From: Paenibacillus_V sp046244365
Lineage (GTDB): Bacteria; Bacillota; Bacilli; Paenibacillales; NBRC-103111
Length of the DNA: 64,000 nucleotides
Assembly (NCBI RefSeq): GCF_046244365.1
Contig: NZ_CP176395.1
Location: 7,130,001 to 7,194,000, forward strand
Direction of reading: 5' to 3'
Every line of letters starts with the position of its first letter. The first letter of the stretch is position 1. Below are positions 32,576-45,458 of this stretch, in pieces. The notes under the pieces are model-generated. The model was not told the origin of the DNA and searched no databases. It saw only the letters and a list, made by a program, of their open reading frames with translations. A program made the position numbers and the translations under genes.

Positions 32576-32652
32576 TGGCGGAGCTGACGGGATTCGAACC
32601 CGCGGTCTCCTGCGTGACAGGCAGGCATGTTAGGCCTCTACACCACAGCTCC
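32576..32652 (-). tRNA. tRNA-Asp (anticodon GTC)
   Basis: Acceptor GGAGCTG, anticodon loop CTGTCAC, CCA encoded. Confidence 0.95.
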
Positions 32653-32662
32653 ATATGTTGTT

Positions 32663-32739
<77 letters not shown>

Positions 32740-32757
32740 TCGTTAAAGAAAATCTTA

Positions 32758-32833
32758 TGGTGGGCGCTGACGGGATCGAACCGCCGACCCTCTGCTTGTA
32801 AGGCAGATGCTCTCCCAGCTGAGCTAAGCGCCC
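32758..32833 (-). tRNA. tRNA-Val (anticodon TAC)
   Basis: Acceptor GGGCGCT/AGCGCCC, anticodon TAC, CCA encoded. Confidence 0.95.
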
Positions 32834-32841
32834 TTACTTCA

Positions 32842-32916
32842 TGGTGACCCGTAGGGGATTCGAACCCCTGTTACCTCCGTGAAAGGGAGGTGTCTTAACC
32901 CCTTGACCAACGGGCC
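32842..32916 (-). tRNA. tRNA-Glu (anticodon TTC)
   Basis: Acceptor GGCCCGT/ACGGGTC, anticodon TTC, CCA encoded. Confidence 0.95.
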
Positions 32917-32936
32917 CTATGTAGATGATGTAGATC

Positions 32937-33028
32937 TGGCGGAGAGAGAGGGATTCGAACCCTCGAGACGCTTGTGACGCCTACACGATTTCCAATCGTG
33001 CTCCTTCGGCCAGCTCGGACACCTCTCC
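32937..33028 (-). tRNA. tRNA-Ser (anticodon GGA)
   Basis: Acceptor GGAGAGG, anticodon loop TTGGAAA, long variable arm, CCA encoded. Confidence 0.95.
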
Positions 33029-33031
33029 AGA

Positions 33032-33107
33032 TGGCTCCCCGAACAGGACTCGAACCTGTGACAACTCGATTAACAGTCGAGTGCTCTACCAACTGAGCTA
33101 TCAGGGA
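33032..33107 (-). tRNA. tRNA-Asn (anticodon GTT)
   Basis: Acceptor TCCCTGA, anticodon loop CTGTTAA, CCA encoded. First tRNA of the cluster, about 110 bases after the 23S 3' end with no 5S between. Confidence 0.95.
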
Positions 33108-33217
33108 ATGTTTATCCATTATATCAGGTTTGCTCCCTGAAAACTAGATGCGAAGTAATGTTTTTTTGTCCTTTTTGTGTCTTTGTAGTCCTTACACCTG
33201 TCGATGCAAAGATGTTG

Positions 33218-37850
<4,633 letters not shown>

Positions 37851-37999
37851 AAGTTGAAGCCGAGGCTTCGTTTTATTTCGATATTGACTTGCTCATGCGA
37901 TTTGTTGCTTGTTTTGCTGGCTTTATTCGCTCATTGTTCAGTTTTCAAAGGACAATTCGTTTTGCCTTTTTTGTCGCTTTGTTTTTCAGCGACTTTTAT

Positions 38000-38029
38000 A
38001 TCTTACCACATCTTCAGCTTCTAATGCAA
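38000..38029 (-). promoter_or_regulatory. Putative rrn promoter, proximal
   Basis: On the minus strand -35 TTGCAT (38029-38024), 18-base spacer, -10 TAAGAT (38005-38000), about 150 bases ahead of 16S. Confidence 0.5.
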
Positions 38030-38108
38030 GAACTTTTTTTAAGTTTTTTTCTTGCAGTTCGTTGCTCGTTTGTTTTATCGAGCTGCCTTCCGAAGCGGCG
38101 AAATCTAA

Positions 38109-38136
38109 TTTATCACATGATTCGACATTAAGTCAA
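38109..38136 (-). promoter_or_regulatory. Putative rrn promoter, distal
   Basis: On the minus strand -35 TTGACT (38136-38131), 16-base spacer with an extended TGTG, -10 GATAAA (38114-38109). Two tandem promoters are usual for Bacillus-type rrn operons. Confidence 0.5.
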
Positions 38137-38212
38137 GCACTTTTCTCAACATTTTTTTCAGACGATACTTTGCTCGAATTAACGCCCTTCTTCTTATCCT
38201 CAATCTTAATGG

Positions 38213-38264
38213 AAAAGCGGCCTGTGCAACCCTCTCATCCAAAGAGGAATCGAACACGGACCGC
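38213..38264 (-). terminator. Terminator-like hairpin between the importer operon and rrn
   Basis: On the minus strand GCGGTCCGTG pairs imperfectly (8 of 10) with CACAGGCCGC, with an inner CCTCT/AGAGG stem, followed by TTTT. It would separate importer transcripts from the rrn operon. Confidence 0.55.
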
Positions 38265-38277
38265 CTACTGTACAGCC

Positions 38278-39105
38278 TTATCCTTTTACAGCACCTGCGG
38301 ATAAGCCTTTGACAAAATAGCGCTGGAAGCTGACGAAGATAACAAGAATCGGGAGCAGCGTAAGCGAAATGCCGCCAAACAGCAAACTGTAGTCCCCCAT
38401 CCCTCTCCCCGCGAAAAACTTGTACAGGTTGATGCTGATCGTCGGATAGTCCTTCGAATTCAGGATAACGAGCGGCAACAGCAGATCGTTCCATATATAG
38501 ATGAATTGCATAATGATCAACGTAGCGGTGACCGGCTTCAAGAGAGGAAAGATGATTTGAAAAAACGTCCGGAAAGGCGAGCTGCCGTCGATATAAGCCG
38601 ATTCCTCCAGCTCGAACGGCAGCGAGCGCATGAACCCGCTATAGGTAAAGATGCAAAATGGCGAAAGCACCGCCATGTAGACCAACGAAATGCCGATGAG
38701 ATTATTATGAAGATGAAGATCCTTCAATAAGAAGACGATCGGAATCAAGGCGGATTGAACCGGAATTAAGATGCCCGACAGAAAGACCCAATACATCGCA
38801 TTGAAGAACGGATGCTTCACTCTCGCTACGGAATAAGCGGCCAGAGCGGACAAGCTTACGGCAAAAAACAGCGTGATCCCGCCGATCAAGAACGTAACGC
38901 CGTAGGAACGCACGATGTCCATTTTCTCGAACGCCGAAACAATATTGCCGAATCCTACGCTGAAATCCGGGAACGCCAGCGGTTTGGTCGCGATTTGCTG
39001 ATGCGTTTTGAACGTGTTGATAATAATGACGTAGAGCGGTATGGATACGATTAAAGCCAGACATATGGAGAAAAGCTCGAATGACCCGCGGCGCAATTTC
39101 TTCAT
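38278..39105 (-). CDS. Sugar ABC transporter permease (MalG-like), second importer
   Basis: 275 residues with six membrane helices. The ATPase-docking EAA loop is LEESAYIDGSSPFRTFFQII near 180, and the C-terminus FVKGLSAGAVKG is typical of CUT1 MalG-like permeases. Its ATG overlaps the preceding permease stop by 4 bases. No ATPase gene is nearby, so a shared MsmK-type ATPase is expected. It is the last gene of the importer operon, about 140 bases before the rrn promoters on the same strand. Confidence 0.93.
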   Translation of the reverse strand: MKKLRRGSFELFSICLALIVSIPLYVIIINTFKTHQQIATKPLAFPDFSVGFGNIVSAFEKMDIVRSYGVTFLIGGITLFFAVSLSALAAYSVARVKHPFFNAMYWVFLSGILIPVQSALIPIVFLLKDLHLHNNLIGISLVYMAVLSPFCIFTYSGFMRSLPFELEESAYIDGSSPFRTFFQIIFPLLKPVTATLIIMQFIYIWNDLLLPLVILNSKDYPTISINLYKFFAGRGMGDYSLLFGGISLTLLPILVIFVSFQRYFVKGLSAGAVKG

Positions 39106-39983
39106 GAATGAGCCCCCTCCTCGTATTTACGGGAAAGCGATACGAAAAAGATCGTAATAATCAGCGCGACCGCCGTCAATACGAAGGAAGCCGCCATCCC
39201 GTAAGCAAACTCGGTCGATTGGAACGCATAGCGGTATATGCGAATGGCGAGCGTTTCGCTCGAATACGCAGGACCGCCTCCGGTCAAAGCAAACGGAAGG
39301 TCGAAAATCCGGATGCCGTTCGCCAAGCCGATCAGTACGTTAACCGTAATGCCAGGCGCAATCATCGGCAATGTAATGGAGAAGAACTGTCTCCAACTGG
39401 AAGAGCCGTCAATCATGGCCGCTTCCTTTATCTCATGGGGAACGCCTTGCAATGCCGCAAGATACACGATAATGATCGGCCCCATCATCTGCCATACCGT
39501 AATGAAAATAAGGGAATAGACGACATAGTCAGGGGAATCGATCCAAGGAATCGTTTGTTTATCCCCCAGCAGCTTGCTGAGCGTAACGTTGATCAAGCCC
39601 GTATTAGCGTCTAGCATATAACGCCAAACAAATGCGGCAACGACAATCGGAATAATATTGGGAATGTAAAATAATGACCGGAGAAGCGTCTTCGTTTTCA
39701 GCTTCTGGTCGAGCAGAATAGCCAGCAGCAAGCCGAACACATTGGCCAAGCACGCCGTCGTCACGCCGATAAACAGCGTCCTGTTCAGCGCTTTCGTAAA
39801 ATCCTCGCTTTTGAAAATATCGATATAGTTGTCCAGACCGATAAACTTGTAAGCGCCTACCCCTTTCCAATCGGTAAAGCTATAGTAGACCGACTGAAGG
39901 ATCGGAAAAAACAGAAATACGCCCAGTATGACCGTTATTGGAAGGATAAAGATCACGCCTGTCATGAACATCTTCTTCTGCAT
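39102..39983 (-). CDS. Sugar ABC transporter permease (MalF-like), second importer
   Basis: 293 residues with six membrane helices. The EAA loop reads IKEAAMIDGSSSWRQFFSIT near 195 and the motif FALTGGGPAYSSETLAIRIY near 235. It sits between the binding-protein gene, from which an intercistronic hairpin separates it, and its MalG partner. The sequence resembles N-acetylglucosamine, raffinose or glycerol-phosphate type permeases but does not fix the substrate. Confidence 0.93.
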   Translation of the reverse strand: MQKKMFMTGVIFILPITVILGVFLFFPILQSVYYSFTDWKGVGAYKFIGLDNYIDIFKSEDFTKALNRTLFIGVTTACLANVFGLLLAILLDQKLKTKTLLRSLFYIPNIIPIVVAAFVWRYMLDANTGLINVTLSKLLGDKQTIPWIDSPDYVVYSLIFITVWQMMGPIIIVYLAALQGVPHEIKEAAMIDGSSSWRQFFSITLPMIAPGITVNVLIGLANGIRIFDLPFALTGGGPAYSSETLAIRIYRYAFQSTEFAYGMAASFVLTAVALIITIFFVSLSRKYEEGAHS

Positions 39984-40047
39984 AGCCTAGCCCCTTTATC
40001 GCTTCAAATTTGTTGGCTCCCGCGCTATCTTTACTCGGAATGGAAAT

Positions 40048-40088
40048 GGACGAAGAGGCGGCGGCAGTTCGCGGCCCCCGCTTCGTCC
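40048..40088 (-). promoter_or_regulatory. Intercistronic hairpin in the second importer operon
   Basis: GGACGAAG pairs with CTTCGTCC, extended by several inner G-C pairs, between the binding-protein stop and the MalF-like start. Same position as the hairpin at 18500-18534 in the first importer. Confidence 0.65.
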
Positions 40089-40118
40089 TAACGTCCCTTT
40101 ACGGTGACGTGCTCCACC

Positions 40119-41402
40119 CTATTTCGTTTTCGTTTTATCGTATTCGGCGATGAATTTGTCGACCGCCTTGTTCAAATCGTCCTTAAAGGAGTATTCCTGT
40201 GCCGCATTCCCTAAGGCTACCCAAGTTGCGCTAGGGATCGGGCCCGTATTCGCGAACGAAACGACCCGGTTCGTTTCCAGCCACTTCGGTACGTCTTTGT
40301 ACGATTCGTCAAGCTTGCCGACACCGGTTTGCGCGGAGAACGTGCCTTTGGTCTCCTGAATTTTCGCATACGTATCCTTGCTGAAGAGCCAGTTCAAAAA
40401 GGTTTTGGCGGCTTCTACGTTTCTGCCCTTCGCATTGATGGCAATGCCGTCCTCCGGAACGAAGATGTACGGATTTTTGTCTTCGGACAAGTATGGCAGG
40501 TTCATGAAGCCCATATCCATCTTCGGCGCAAGCTTCCGCAAAGCCCCCGCTTCCCAAGTACCGCCCATGAGCATAGCCGCTTCCCCATTTGCAAACGCCT
40601 GCTGGGCAACGGAGTATTCGTTCGTGAAGCTTCCCGTACGCACGTACTGATTCAATTCCTTAAACTTCTTGAAGCCCTCTTCTACCAATGCGCGGTTTTC
40701 GGACTTGCTGAAATCGATGCTATTGGATAAGTAAGCTTTCTTGAACGCTTCATCGCTAACCGCTTTCGCCCCGAACGTCCAGTGGAACACGTTAGCGATA
40801 CCGGTCTCCCATTTGGAAGAATACACAAGAAGGTCTTTCCCCTTGGCCTTGAGCTTTTTGCCGAGGTCGAGCAGCTCGTCCCACGTTTTGGGCGGCGCCG
40901 AGTAGCCGGCATCTGCAAACGCTTTCTTGTCATACGTAAAGCCCATTACGCCAACGCCGAGCGAGAACAACGCTGTTTTTCCGTCCAACGTCGTCGCCTT
41001 GCGAATCGAATCGGCGTAGTTTTTGCTCGACTCCAGGGAGCTCAAATCATAAATATACCCGCCCTTATTGGCCATATCCGTCGTCACGTGACCGATGTTG
41101 ATTTGATACAGATCGGGCACTTCGCCGGTCGAAATTTTCGTCCGGAGCGAATCGTAGATAACGCCGTCCGGCAGCGTCTCCGCTTTAACCTTGATGTTCG
41201 GGTATTTGGTTTGGAACTCCTTGATCAAATCCTCATGAATTCCGGCAAACAGCGATTCCGCGAACGTCATCGAAAGCGTGACGGAGTCGGATGATTTGGA
41301 CGAGCCCGAGGAGGATGCATTATCCTTTCCGCCGCAGCCTGCGAGCAGTGCAGCTACCGTCAGAGCGGAAGCGCCGAGTTTTAATACCTTGCTTGTTCCC
41401 AT
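40119..41402 (-). CDS. Extracellular solute-binding lipoprotein, second sugar importer
   Basis: 427 residues from the ATG at 41402, which has GGGAGG about 9 bases upstream; an upstream ATG at 41513 would add 37 non-signal-like residues and overlap the promoter. The signal peptide ends in the lipobox LLAGC (residues about 20-24), followed by a Ser-rich linker. The mature part is a family-1 binding protein (ANGEAAMLMGGTWEAGALRK near 275). It is the first gene of the operon, controlled by a consensus promoter and probably by the divergent IclR protein. Confidence 0.94.
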   Translation of the reverse strand: MGTSKVLKLGASALTVAALLAGCGGKDNASSSGSSKSSDSVTLSMTFAESLFAGIHEDLIKEFQTKYPNIKVKAETLPDGVIYDSLRTKISTGEVPDLYQINIGHVTTDMANKGGYIYDLSSLESSKNYADSIRKATTLDGKTALFSLGVGVMGFTYDKKAFADAGYSAPPKTWDELLDLGKKLKAKGKDLLVYSSKWETGIANVFHWTFGAKAVSDEAFKKAYLSNSIDFSKSENRALVEEGFKKFKELNQYVRTGSFTNEYSVAQQAFANGEAAMLMGGTWEAGALRKLAPKMDMGFMNLPYLSEDKNPYIFVPEDGIAINAKGRNVEAAKTFLNWLFSKDTYAKIQETKGTFSAQTGVGKLDESYKDVPKWLETNRVVSFANTGPIPSATWVALGNAAQEYSFKDDLNKAVDKFIAEYDKTKTK

Positions 41403-41456
41403 GGTTGGTGACCTCCCGAAGTTGTTGTTCGCGTTGCATAGATTTGTTTTGTATGT

Positions 41457-41469
41457 TAAACAACGTTTA
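41457..41469. promoter_or_regulatory. Putative IclR operator, site A
   Basis: TAAAC-AAC-GTTTA, just downstream of the importer transcription start. On the minus strand it reads TAAACGTTGTTTA, nearly the same as site B at 41581. Confidence 0.45.
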
Positions 41470-41484
41470 TAAATTACATGATAA

Positions 41485-41513
41485 ACTATAGCTATTTTTG
41501 GTCTTTTTGTCAA
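41485..41513 (-). promoter_or_regulatory. Sigma-A promoter of the second importer operon
   Basis: On the minus strand -35 TTGACA (41513-41508), 17-base spacer, -10 TATAGT (41490-41485). Confidence 0.8.
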
Positions 41514-41580
41514 TGAAGCGTTTTCAAATTCATATTGTCGTGCTATTATTTGTGAAATCAGTTTAAAATCCTCTGTTTTT

Positions 41581-41594
41581 TAAACGATGTTTTA
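41581..41594. promoter_or_regulatory. Putative IclR operator, site B
   Basis: TAAACGATGTTTTA, matching site A in 11 of 13 positions when that site is read on the minus strand. Located between the two divergent promoters. Confidence 0.4.
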
Positions 41595-41714
41595 GAAAAT
41601 ACATGTTATTCCTCATCCTATCGCAAACCATTTCCTAAACTTTCCGATCAATTCGGTATCATTCTCCACCATTTTGTGAATATTTGTTTAACAGGAAAAC
41701 TGGTGTTTGTTTTT

Positions 41715-41743
41715 TTGAGAAGTAAACCAGAAGGTGCTATACT
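41715..41743 (+). promoter_or_regulatory. Sigma-A promoter of the iclR-type gene
   Basis: -35 TTGAGA (41715-41720), 17-base spacer, -10 TATACT (41738-41743). Confidence 0.75.
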
Positions 41744-41752
41744 AGATCAGGG

Positions 41753-41766
41753 TGAAAACGTTGTCA
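41753..41766 (+). promoter_or_regulatory. Catabolite-responsive element (cre) for CcpA
   Basis: TGAAAACGTTGTCA fits the cre consensus TGNAANCGNWNNCA at every defined position and covers about +4 to +17 of the iclR-type gene, a repressing position. Confidence 0.7.
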
Positions 41767-41836
41767 CCGCATGTCCGTACCCGCGAGACATAGGAGCTTA
41801 CGCCAGCGGACAGCAGAACGATATTGAGGTGAAAGT

Positions 41837-42619
41837 ATGGACACGTCAAAAAAATACACCGTTCCTGCTTTGGAGAAAGCCATTGCCATAATCGAGACGT
41901 TGTTCAAGCACGATGAACCGATCGGCGTCAGCGAGCTATGCAAAATGGTCGACATTCCGAAGACGAGCGTTTTCTTCATTCTGAATACGCTCGACCATCA
42001 TGAATACATCACGAAAACGGAAGACGGCAAATACAAGCTTGGGACCAAGTTCCTTACTATAGGCCTCACCCAACTCAGCAAAATCGAGATCCGTGAACTC
42101 GCCCGTCCCCTTATGGACAAGCTGCTTCGGGAAACCGGATTTACCGTGCATTTAGCCGTCCTGGACAACGGCGAAGCCATGTACTTGGAGAAAGTGGAGA
42201 GCGGGAAATTCGTTAAGTTCTCCACCTATGTAGGGCAAAGACTTCCGCTGCACGCCTCCGGAGTGGGCAAAGCTATGGCGGCCTATATCCCTGACGACCG
42301 GCTCGATCAAATTCTCGAAACGAGAGGCATGCCCCAGAAGACCGAAAATACGATTACGAATGCGGCCGATTTCAAAAAAGCGCTTGACGTCATCCGCAAG
42401 CAAGGGTACTCCACTGAGGATGAAGAGGGAGAGCTCGGCATCCGCTGCATCGGTTCCGCCATTTTCGATCACACCAAGCAGCTCAAAGCTGCGATCAGCA
42501 TAACGGGACTTCGCACGGATATGCCGATCCAGCAGATTCCAGCGTTAGGCGCGCTGGTGAATCAAGCCGCTCAGGACATTTCCCGACGGCTTGGATTTCC
42601 GCAGCAGGTGGAAGCTTGA
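41837..42619 (+). CDS. IclR-family transcriptional regulator
   Basis: 260 residues. The N-terminal winged helix (about 8-70) reads ALEKAIAIIETLF, then VSELCKMVDIPKTSVFFILN. The C-terminal effector domain (about 80-250) carries the IclR signature HASGVGKAMAAYIPDD near 140 and the later DEEGELGIRCIGSAIFD near 198. It is divergent from the sugar importer and separated by a region with two similar palindromic sites. It probably controls the importer in response to an intracellular metabolite. A cre site implies glucose repression of this gene. Confidence 0.94.
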   Translation: MDTSKKYTVPALEKAIAIIETLFKHDEPIGVSELCKMVDIPKTSVFFILNTLDHHEYITKTEDGKYKLGTKFLTIGLTQLSKIEIRELARPLMDKLLRETGFTVHLAVLDNGEAMYLEKVESGKFVKFSTYVGQRLPLHASGVGKAMAAYIPDDRLDQILETRGMPQKTENTITNAADFKKALDVIRKQGYSTEDEEGELGIRCIGSAIFDHTKQLKAAISITGLRTDMPIQQIPALGALVNQAAQDISRRLGFPQQVEA

Positions 42620-42630
42620 CGTCCAAAAGC

Positions 42631-42679
42631 AAAAAAGCTGTTTGAATCCGCATCCTTCGCGGTTCAAACAGCTTTTTTT
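42631..42679. terminator. Bidirectional intrinsic terminator
   Basis: AAAAAAGCTGTTTGAA and TTCAAACAGCTTTTTT form a 16-bp arm pair between the convergent iclR-type and thiG genes. Confidence 0.93.
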
Positions 42680-42689
42680 ACATTATCGT

Positions 42690-43463
42690 TTATTCGATCA
42701 TGCCTTCGACCGGGCTGCTGGCGGAAGCATAACGCTTCTTCGGAATGCGTCCAGCCAGGAAGCCTTTGCGTCCCGCTTCTACCGCAAGCTTGAACGCTTC
42801 GGCCATAAGAACGGGATCTTGTGCAAGCGACACAGCCGTGTTGAGCAGCACGCCGTCCGCTCCGAGCTCCATCGCAAGCGCCGCGTCGGCCGGTCCGCCG
42901 ATTCCGGCGTCCACGATAATCGGCACTTTGGCCTCTTCGATGATAAAGCGCAGATTGTTCGGGTTGATGATCCCTTGGCCGGAGCCGATCGGAGAAGCGC
43001 CCGGCATCACTGCGGCCGCTCCCGCCTCCTGCAGCTTGCGGGCCAAAATCGGATCGTCCGACGTATACGGGAGAACGATAAACCCTTCGTCCACTAATAT
43101 TTTAGTCGCCTCAAGCGTGCCTACGGGATCGGGCAGCAGCGTTTTCGGATCGCCGATCACTTCCACTTTGATCATGTCGCACAACCCGCTGGCTTTGGCG
43201 AGACGGGCGATACGGACGGCTTCCTCCACCGTATAAGCGCCGGCGGTGTTCGGCAGCAGCGTATATTGCTTCAGGTTCAGCGTTTCGAGAAAATTAGGCG
43301 AATCCGGATTGTCGATCGGAAGACGGCGGATGGCGAAGGTCAATACTTCCGTTTTGGATGCTTCAACCGCTTTGCCCTGGATATCCAGAGCGGGAAACTT
43401 GCCTGTTCCGAGAAGCAGGCGGGACTGAAATTCATAGGGTCCGATTTTCAAAAGATCTTTCAT
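42690..43463 (-). CDS. thiG: Thiazole synthase ThiG
   Basis: 257 residues, the usual ThiG length. It condenses 1-deoxy-D-xylulose 5-phosphate, dehydroglycine and ThiS-thiocarboxylate sulfur into the thiazole phosphate of thiamine. Family motifs: LLLGTGKFP near 17, NTAGAYTVEEAVR near 72, the Schiff-base Lys in MIKVEVIGD near 97, and MPGASPIGSGQGI near 147 with DAGIGGPADAA near 180. It follows thiS by 67 bases and shares its TPP riboswitch. thiF, thiO or thiH are not in the operon and must be elsewhere. Confidence 0.97.
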   Translation of the reverse strand: MKDLLKIGPYEFQSRLLLGTGKFPALDIQGKAVEASKTEVLTFAIRRLPIDNPDSPNFLETLNLKQYTLLPNTAGAYTVEEAVRIARLAKASGLCDMIKVEVIGDPKTLLPDPVGTLEATKILVDEGFIVLPYTSDDPILARKLQEAGAAAVMPGASPIGSGQGIINPNNLRFIIEEAKVPIIVDAGIGGPADAALAMELGADGVLLNTAVSLAQDPVLMAEAFKLAVEAGRKGFLAGRIPKKRYASASSPVEGMIE

Positions 43464-43530
43464 GATTAGCGCTCTCCTTCATTTATCCGTAGTTTGATAA
43501 TGTCCTGTTCTGCTAGCGAAATGTCGCGCT

Positions 43531-43731
43531 TTATCCGCCGCCGACAAAATGCACGATTTCCACTTGATCGCCGTTTTGAAGCTTCGTATCGCTATAATGG
43601 GTACGTTCGATAATCGTACGGTTCAGTTCGACGACCAAAATTTTATGCTCAAGCTTGAATGCGGCGAGCAGCTCGCTGACCGTGCCTACGTTCTCCACAT
43701 CCCGAAGCTCCCCGTTGACGGTAAGCTGCAT
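43531..43731 (-). CDS. thiS: Sulfur-carrier protein ThiS
   Basis: 66 residues with the ubiquitin-like fold and the C-terminal end VEIVHFVGGG, whose terminal Gly-Gly is adenylated and thiocarboxylated before handing sulfur to ThiG. The start at 43731 follows GAAGGAGGG with 7-base spacing; a longer frame upstream reads through the riboswitch terminator and is not used. Confidence 0.95.
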   Translation of the reverse strand: MQLTVNGELRDVENVGTVSELLAAFKLEHKILVVELNRTIIERTHYSDTKLQNGDQVEIVHFVGGG

Positions 43732-43831
43732 GGTGTTCCCTCCTTCATGTCTTCTCTGGACTTGCTCCCGGATCGAGAAACAGCGCAATAATAACCGCCG
43801 TTCGGGAACCTCCTTGCTTTCTTCGGAAACG

Positions 43832-43858
43832 AAAAAAAGCCAACCGCATAGGGTTGAC
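43832..43858 (-). terminator. Riboswitch-associated intrinsic terminator
   Basis: On the minus strand GTCAACC pairs with GGTTGGC, followed by seven Ts, between the TPP aptamer and thiS. Probably the ligand-controlled expression platform. Confidence 0.75.
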
Positions 43859-43887
43859 TTCAAGGGCTACACGCCAAAAAAACGCAT

Positions 43888-44014
43888 AACCACTTCCCTA
43901 CGCTGGTATGATCCAGGCGGCGCACAAAAGCGAAATCCGCTATGCGCCTTTTCAGGTTCCAAGGGTTTCAGACGGCGTCTGTTCTCAGCCCGGCAGTTCA
44001 GGCTCCCCTAGTGG
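43888..44014 (-). ncRNA. TPP (THI-box) riboswitch
   Basis: On the minus strand the conserved THI-box pieces appear in order: ACTAGGGGAGCC, GGGCTGAGA, ACCCTTGGAACCTGA and GATCATACCAGCGTAGGGAAGT. The distance between the P3 arm and the last block is enlarged by a hairpin (GGCGCATAGCGG...GCGCC). It controls thiS-thiG through the terminator about 30 bases downstream. Confidence 0.95.
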
Positions 44015-44037
44015 TAAAAAAGTATTCAATAAGCAAT

Positions 44038-44043
44038 AGTATA
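44038..44043 (-). promoter_or_regulatory. Extended -10 of the thiSG operon
   Basis: Minus-strand TGCTATACT just upstream of the aptamer; the -35 is poor, as is common with an extended -10. Confidence 0.5.
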
Positions 44044-44057
44044 GCACATACGGCAAA

Positions 44058-44921
44058 CTATTTGGTATAGCGGATTTCGAGCTCGGCAAAATCGTCCGTC
44101 AGCGCTACGGCCACTTCATTGACGAGCGACTTTTTGACGAGCTTGTTCAGCAAGAGCGTCAACTCCTGCAAGTCGCTGAATTCTGGCATTGCCAGGAGCT
44201 CCGCGGAGCTCCACGGCTCCTCCCGGCTGCTCAGTGCACGGAGCAGCGGCATACAGCAGCTTTCCATTTTGGACATGACGGAAAACTCGCAGGCCAGCAG
44301 CACAAGCTCGACGCGCTGTCTGAGCGTCTCCATGCTCGAGGTCAGCTCCTCGTACAGTTTGTACACGCCCGGATTGATCCGGTGAACCTGCTCCCATACC
44401 GTCATCTCCGGATGGCTCCCGTGCTCGATAATGACGATTCGCGCCCAATGATGCAGAGCCGCCATTACACAGCTGTAGGCATCCATGACATGATCCTCGC
44501 GCAAGTAATCCTTGGCTTTGGAATACGTTCGTAAAAATGCGGCAAACTCCGCCATCATCTTCCGTTCGCGCAGCCGATCCGGAAATTCAAGCAGCCGGTG
44601 ACGCAAATGCTCCAGCTCCCCTCTGCGATCCAACAAGATTTCACCTCGTACGATCCACTCCATCGTGTTCCGGTTCTCTTCACCTTGAACCAGGCTCTCC
44701 AGCTCGTCCGCTTTCAGCCATCGTTCTTGTATACGGCTTCCGTCTTTTATATAATGAAATAGATTATCGGTGCATAATTCCCGATCGTAGACGATCAGCA
44801 CCAGCCGATGGAAATGATCGGTCATAGGTCCATGCGCCGTCTCATATTCGTACAGAAGCACACTCATGACGTGTACTTCCATTTTCAATCGTTCGATGAG
44901 CTCGGTTTTGAATCGGTCCAT
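44058..44921 (-). CDS. ygxA: YgxA-family nucleotidyltransferase-like protein
   Basis: 287 residues, mainly helical, with no signal peptide. The N-terminus (LIVYDRELCTDNLFHYI near 42, WIVRGEILLDRRGELEHLR near 88) resembles the degenerate nucleotidyltransferase domain of B. subtilis YgxA; I do not see a convincing catalytic GS...D-x-D set. The C-terminal half contains a HEPN-like helical stretch (AYSCVMAALHHWARIVIIEHG near 150). The neighbours ygzB and perR are the same as in B. subtilis, supporting the name. GGAGG precedes the start. Function unknown. Confidence 0.8.
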   Translation of the reverse strand: MDRFKTELIERLKMEVHVMSVLLYEYETAHGPMTDHFHRLVLIVYDRELCTDNLFHYIKDGSRIQERWLKADELESLVQGEENRNTMEWIVRGEILLDRRGELEHLRHRLLEFPDRLRERKMMAEFAAFLRTYSKAKDYLREDHVMDAYSCVMAALHHWARIVIIEHGSHPEMTVWEQVHRINPGVYKLYEELTSSMETLRQRVELVLLACEFSVMSKMESCCMPLLRALSSREEPWSSAELLAMPEFSDLQELTLLLNKLVKKSLVNEVAVALTDDFAELEIRYTK

Positions 44922-45034
44922 GCCAGCCTCCGTCGTAGCCTTAATTTCTGTATACTGTACATTTCTACACCGAACACAACTTTCCTGCCGAATGGGAGAA
45001 AAGTCACATTTTCTGATGGAAGAAGAGGAAACGG

Positions 45035-45403
45035 ATGTTATTTAAATCAAGTAAAGTCAATGAATTTCGGCTTTGGGGCCTATTGCTGACGATGTTCGGC
45101 CTGCTGATTATGGTACTGGGCATGGCCGGTATCGTGTTCGAGTGGGGCACGTTCGGTCGCGTCATCGCCGCTATATTTCTTGTCCTCGGGCTCATTAGCG
45201 TATTTGCAAGCATGGCCGTTTATTTCTGGGCAGGCATGCTCTCGACGAGCGCAGTCGTGCTGGAATGCCCGGAATGCGGCAAAACGACGAAGCTGCTCGG
45301 CAAAACCGACCGCTGCATGTTCTGCAAAACGATTTTGACGCTCGATCCGACACATGCGCCGAAAGAAACGGCGGAGGCTGCGACGCAGCATTCCTCACAG
45401 TAA
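45035..45403 (+). CDS. ygzB: YgzB-family (UPF0295) membrane protein
   Basis: 122 residues. Two N-terminal membrane helices (about 12-35 and 42-65) precede a cytoplasmic zinc-ribbon-like knuckle with CPECGKTTKLLG near 81 and CMFCK near 95. UPF0295 proteins are conserved in Bacillales with unknown function. Gene order with ygxA and perR is conserved, although here a GH18 gene separates ygzB from perR. Confidence 0.88.
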   Translation: MLFKSSKVNEFRLWGLLLTMFGLLIMVLGMAGIVFEWGTFGRVIAAIFLVLGLISVFASMAVYFWAGMLSTSAVVLECPECGKTTKLLGKTDRCMFCKTILTLDPTHAPKETAEAATQHSSQ

Positions 45404-45410
45404 GCCATTC

Positions 45411-45455
45411 AAAAAAAGCACCCGCTCGCGATGAACTCGCTTGTCGGGTGCTTTT
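45411..45455. terminator. Bidirectional intrinsic terminator
   Basis: AAAAAAAGCACCCG pairs with CGGGTGCTTTT between convergent ygzB and the GH18 gene. Confidence 0.9.
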
Positions 45456-45458
45456 GCG

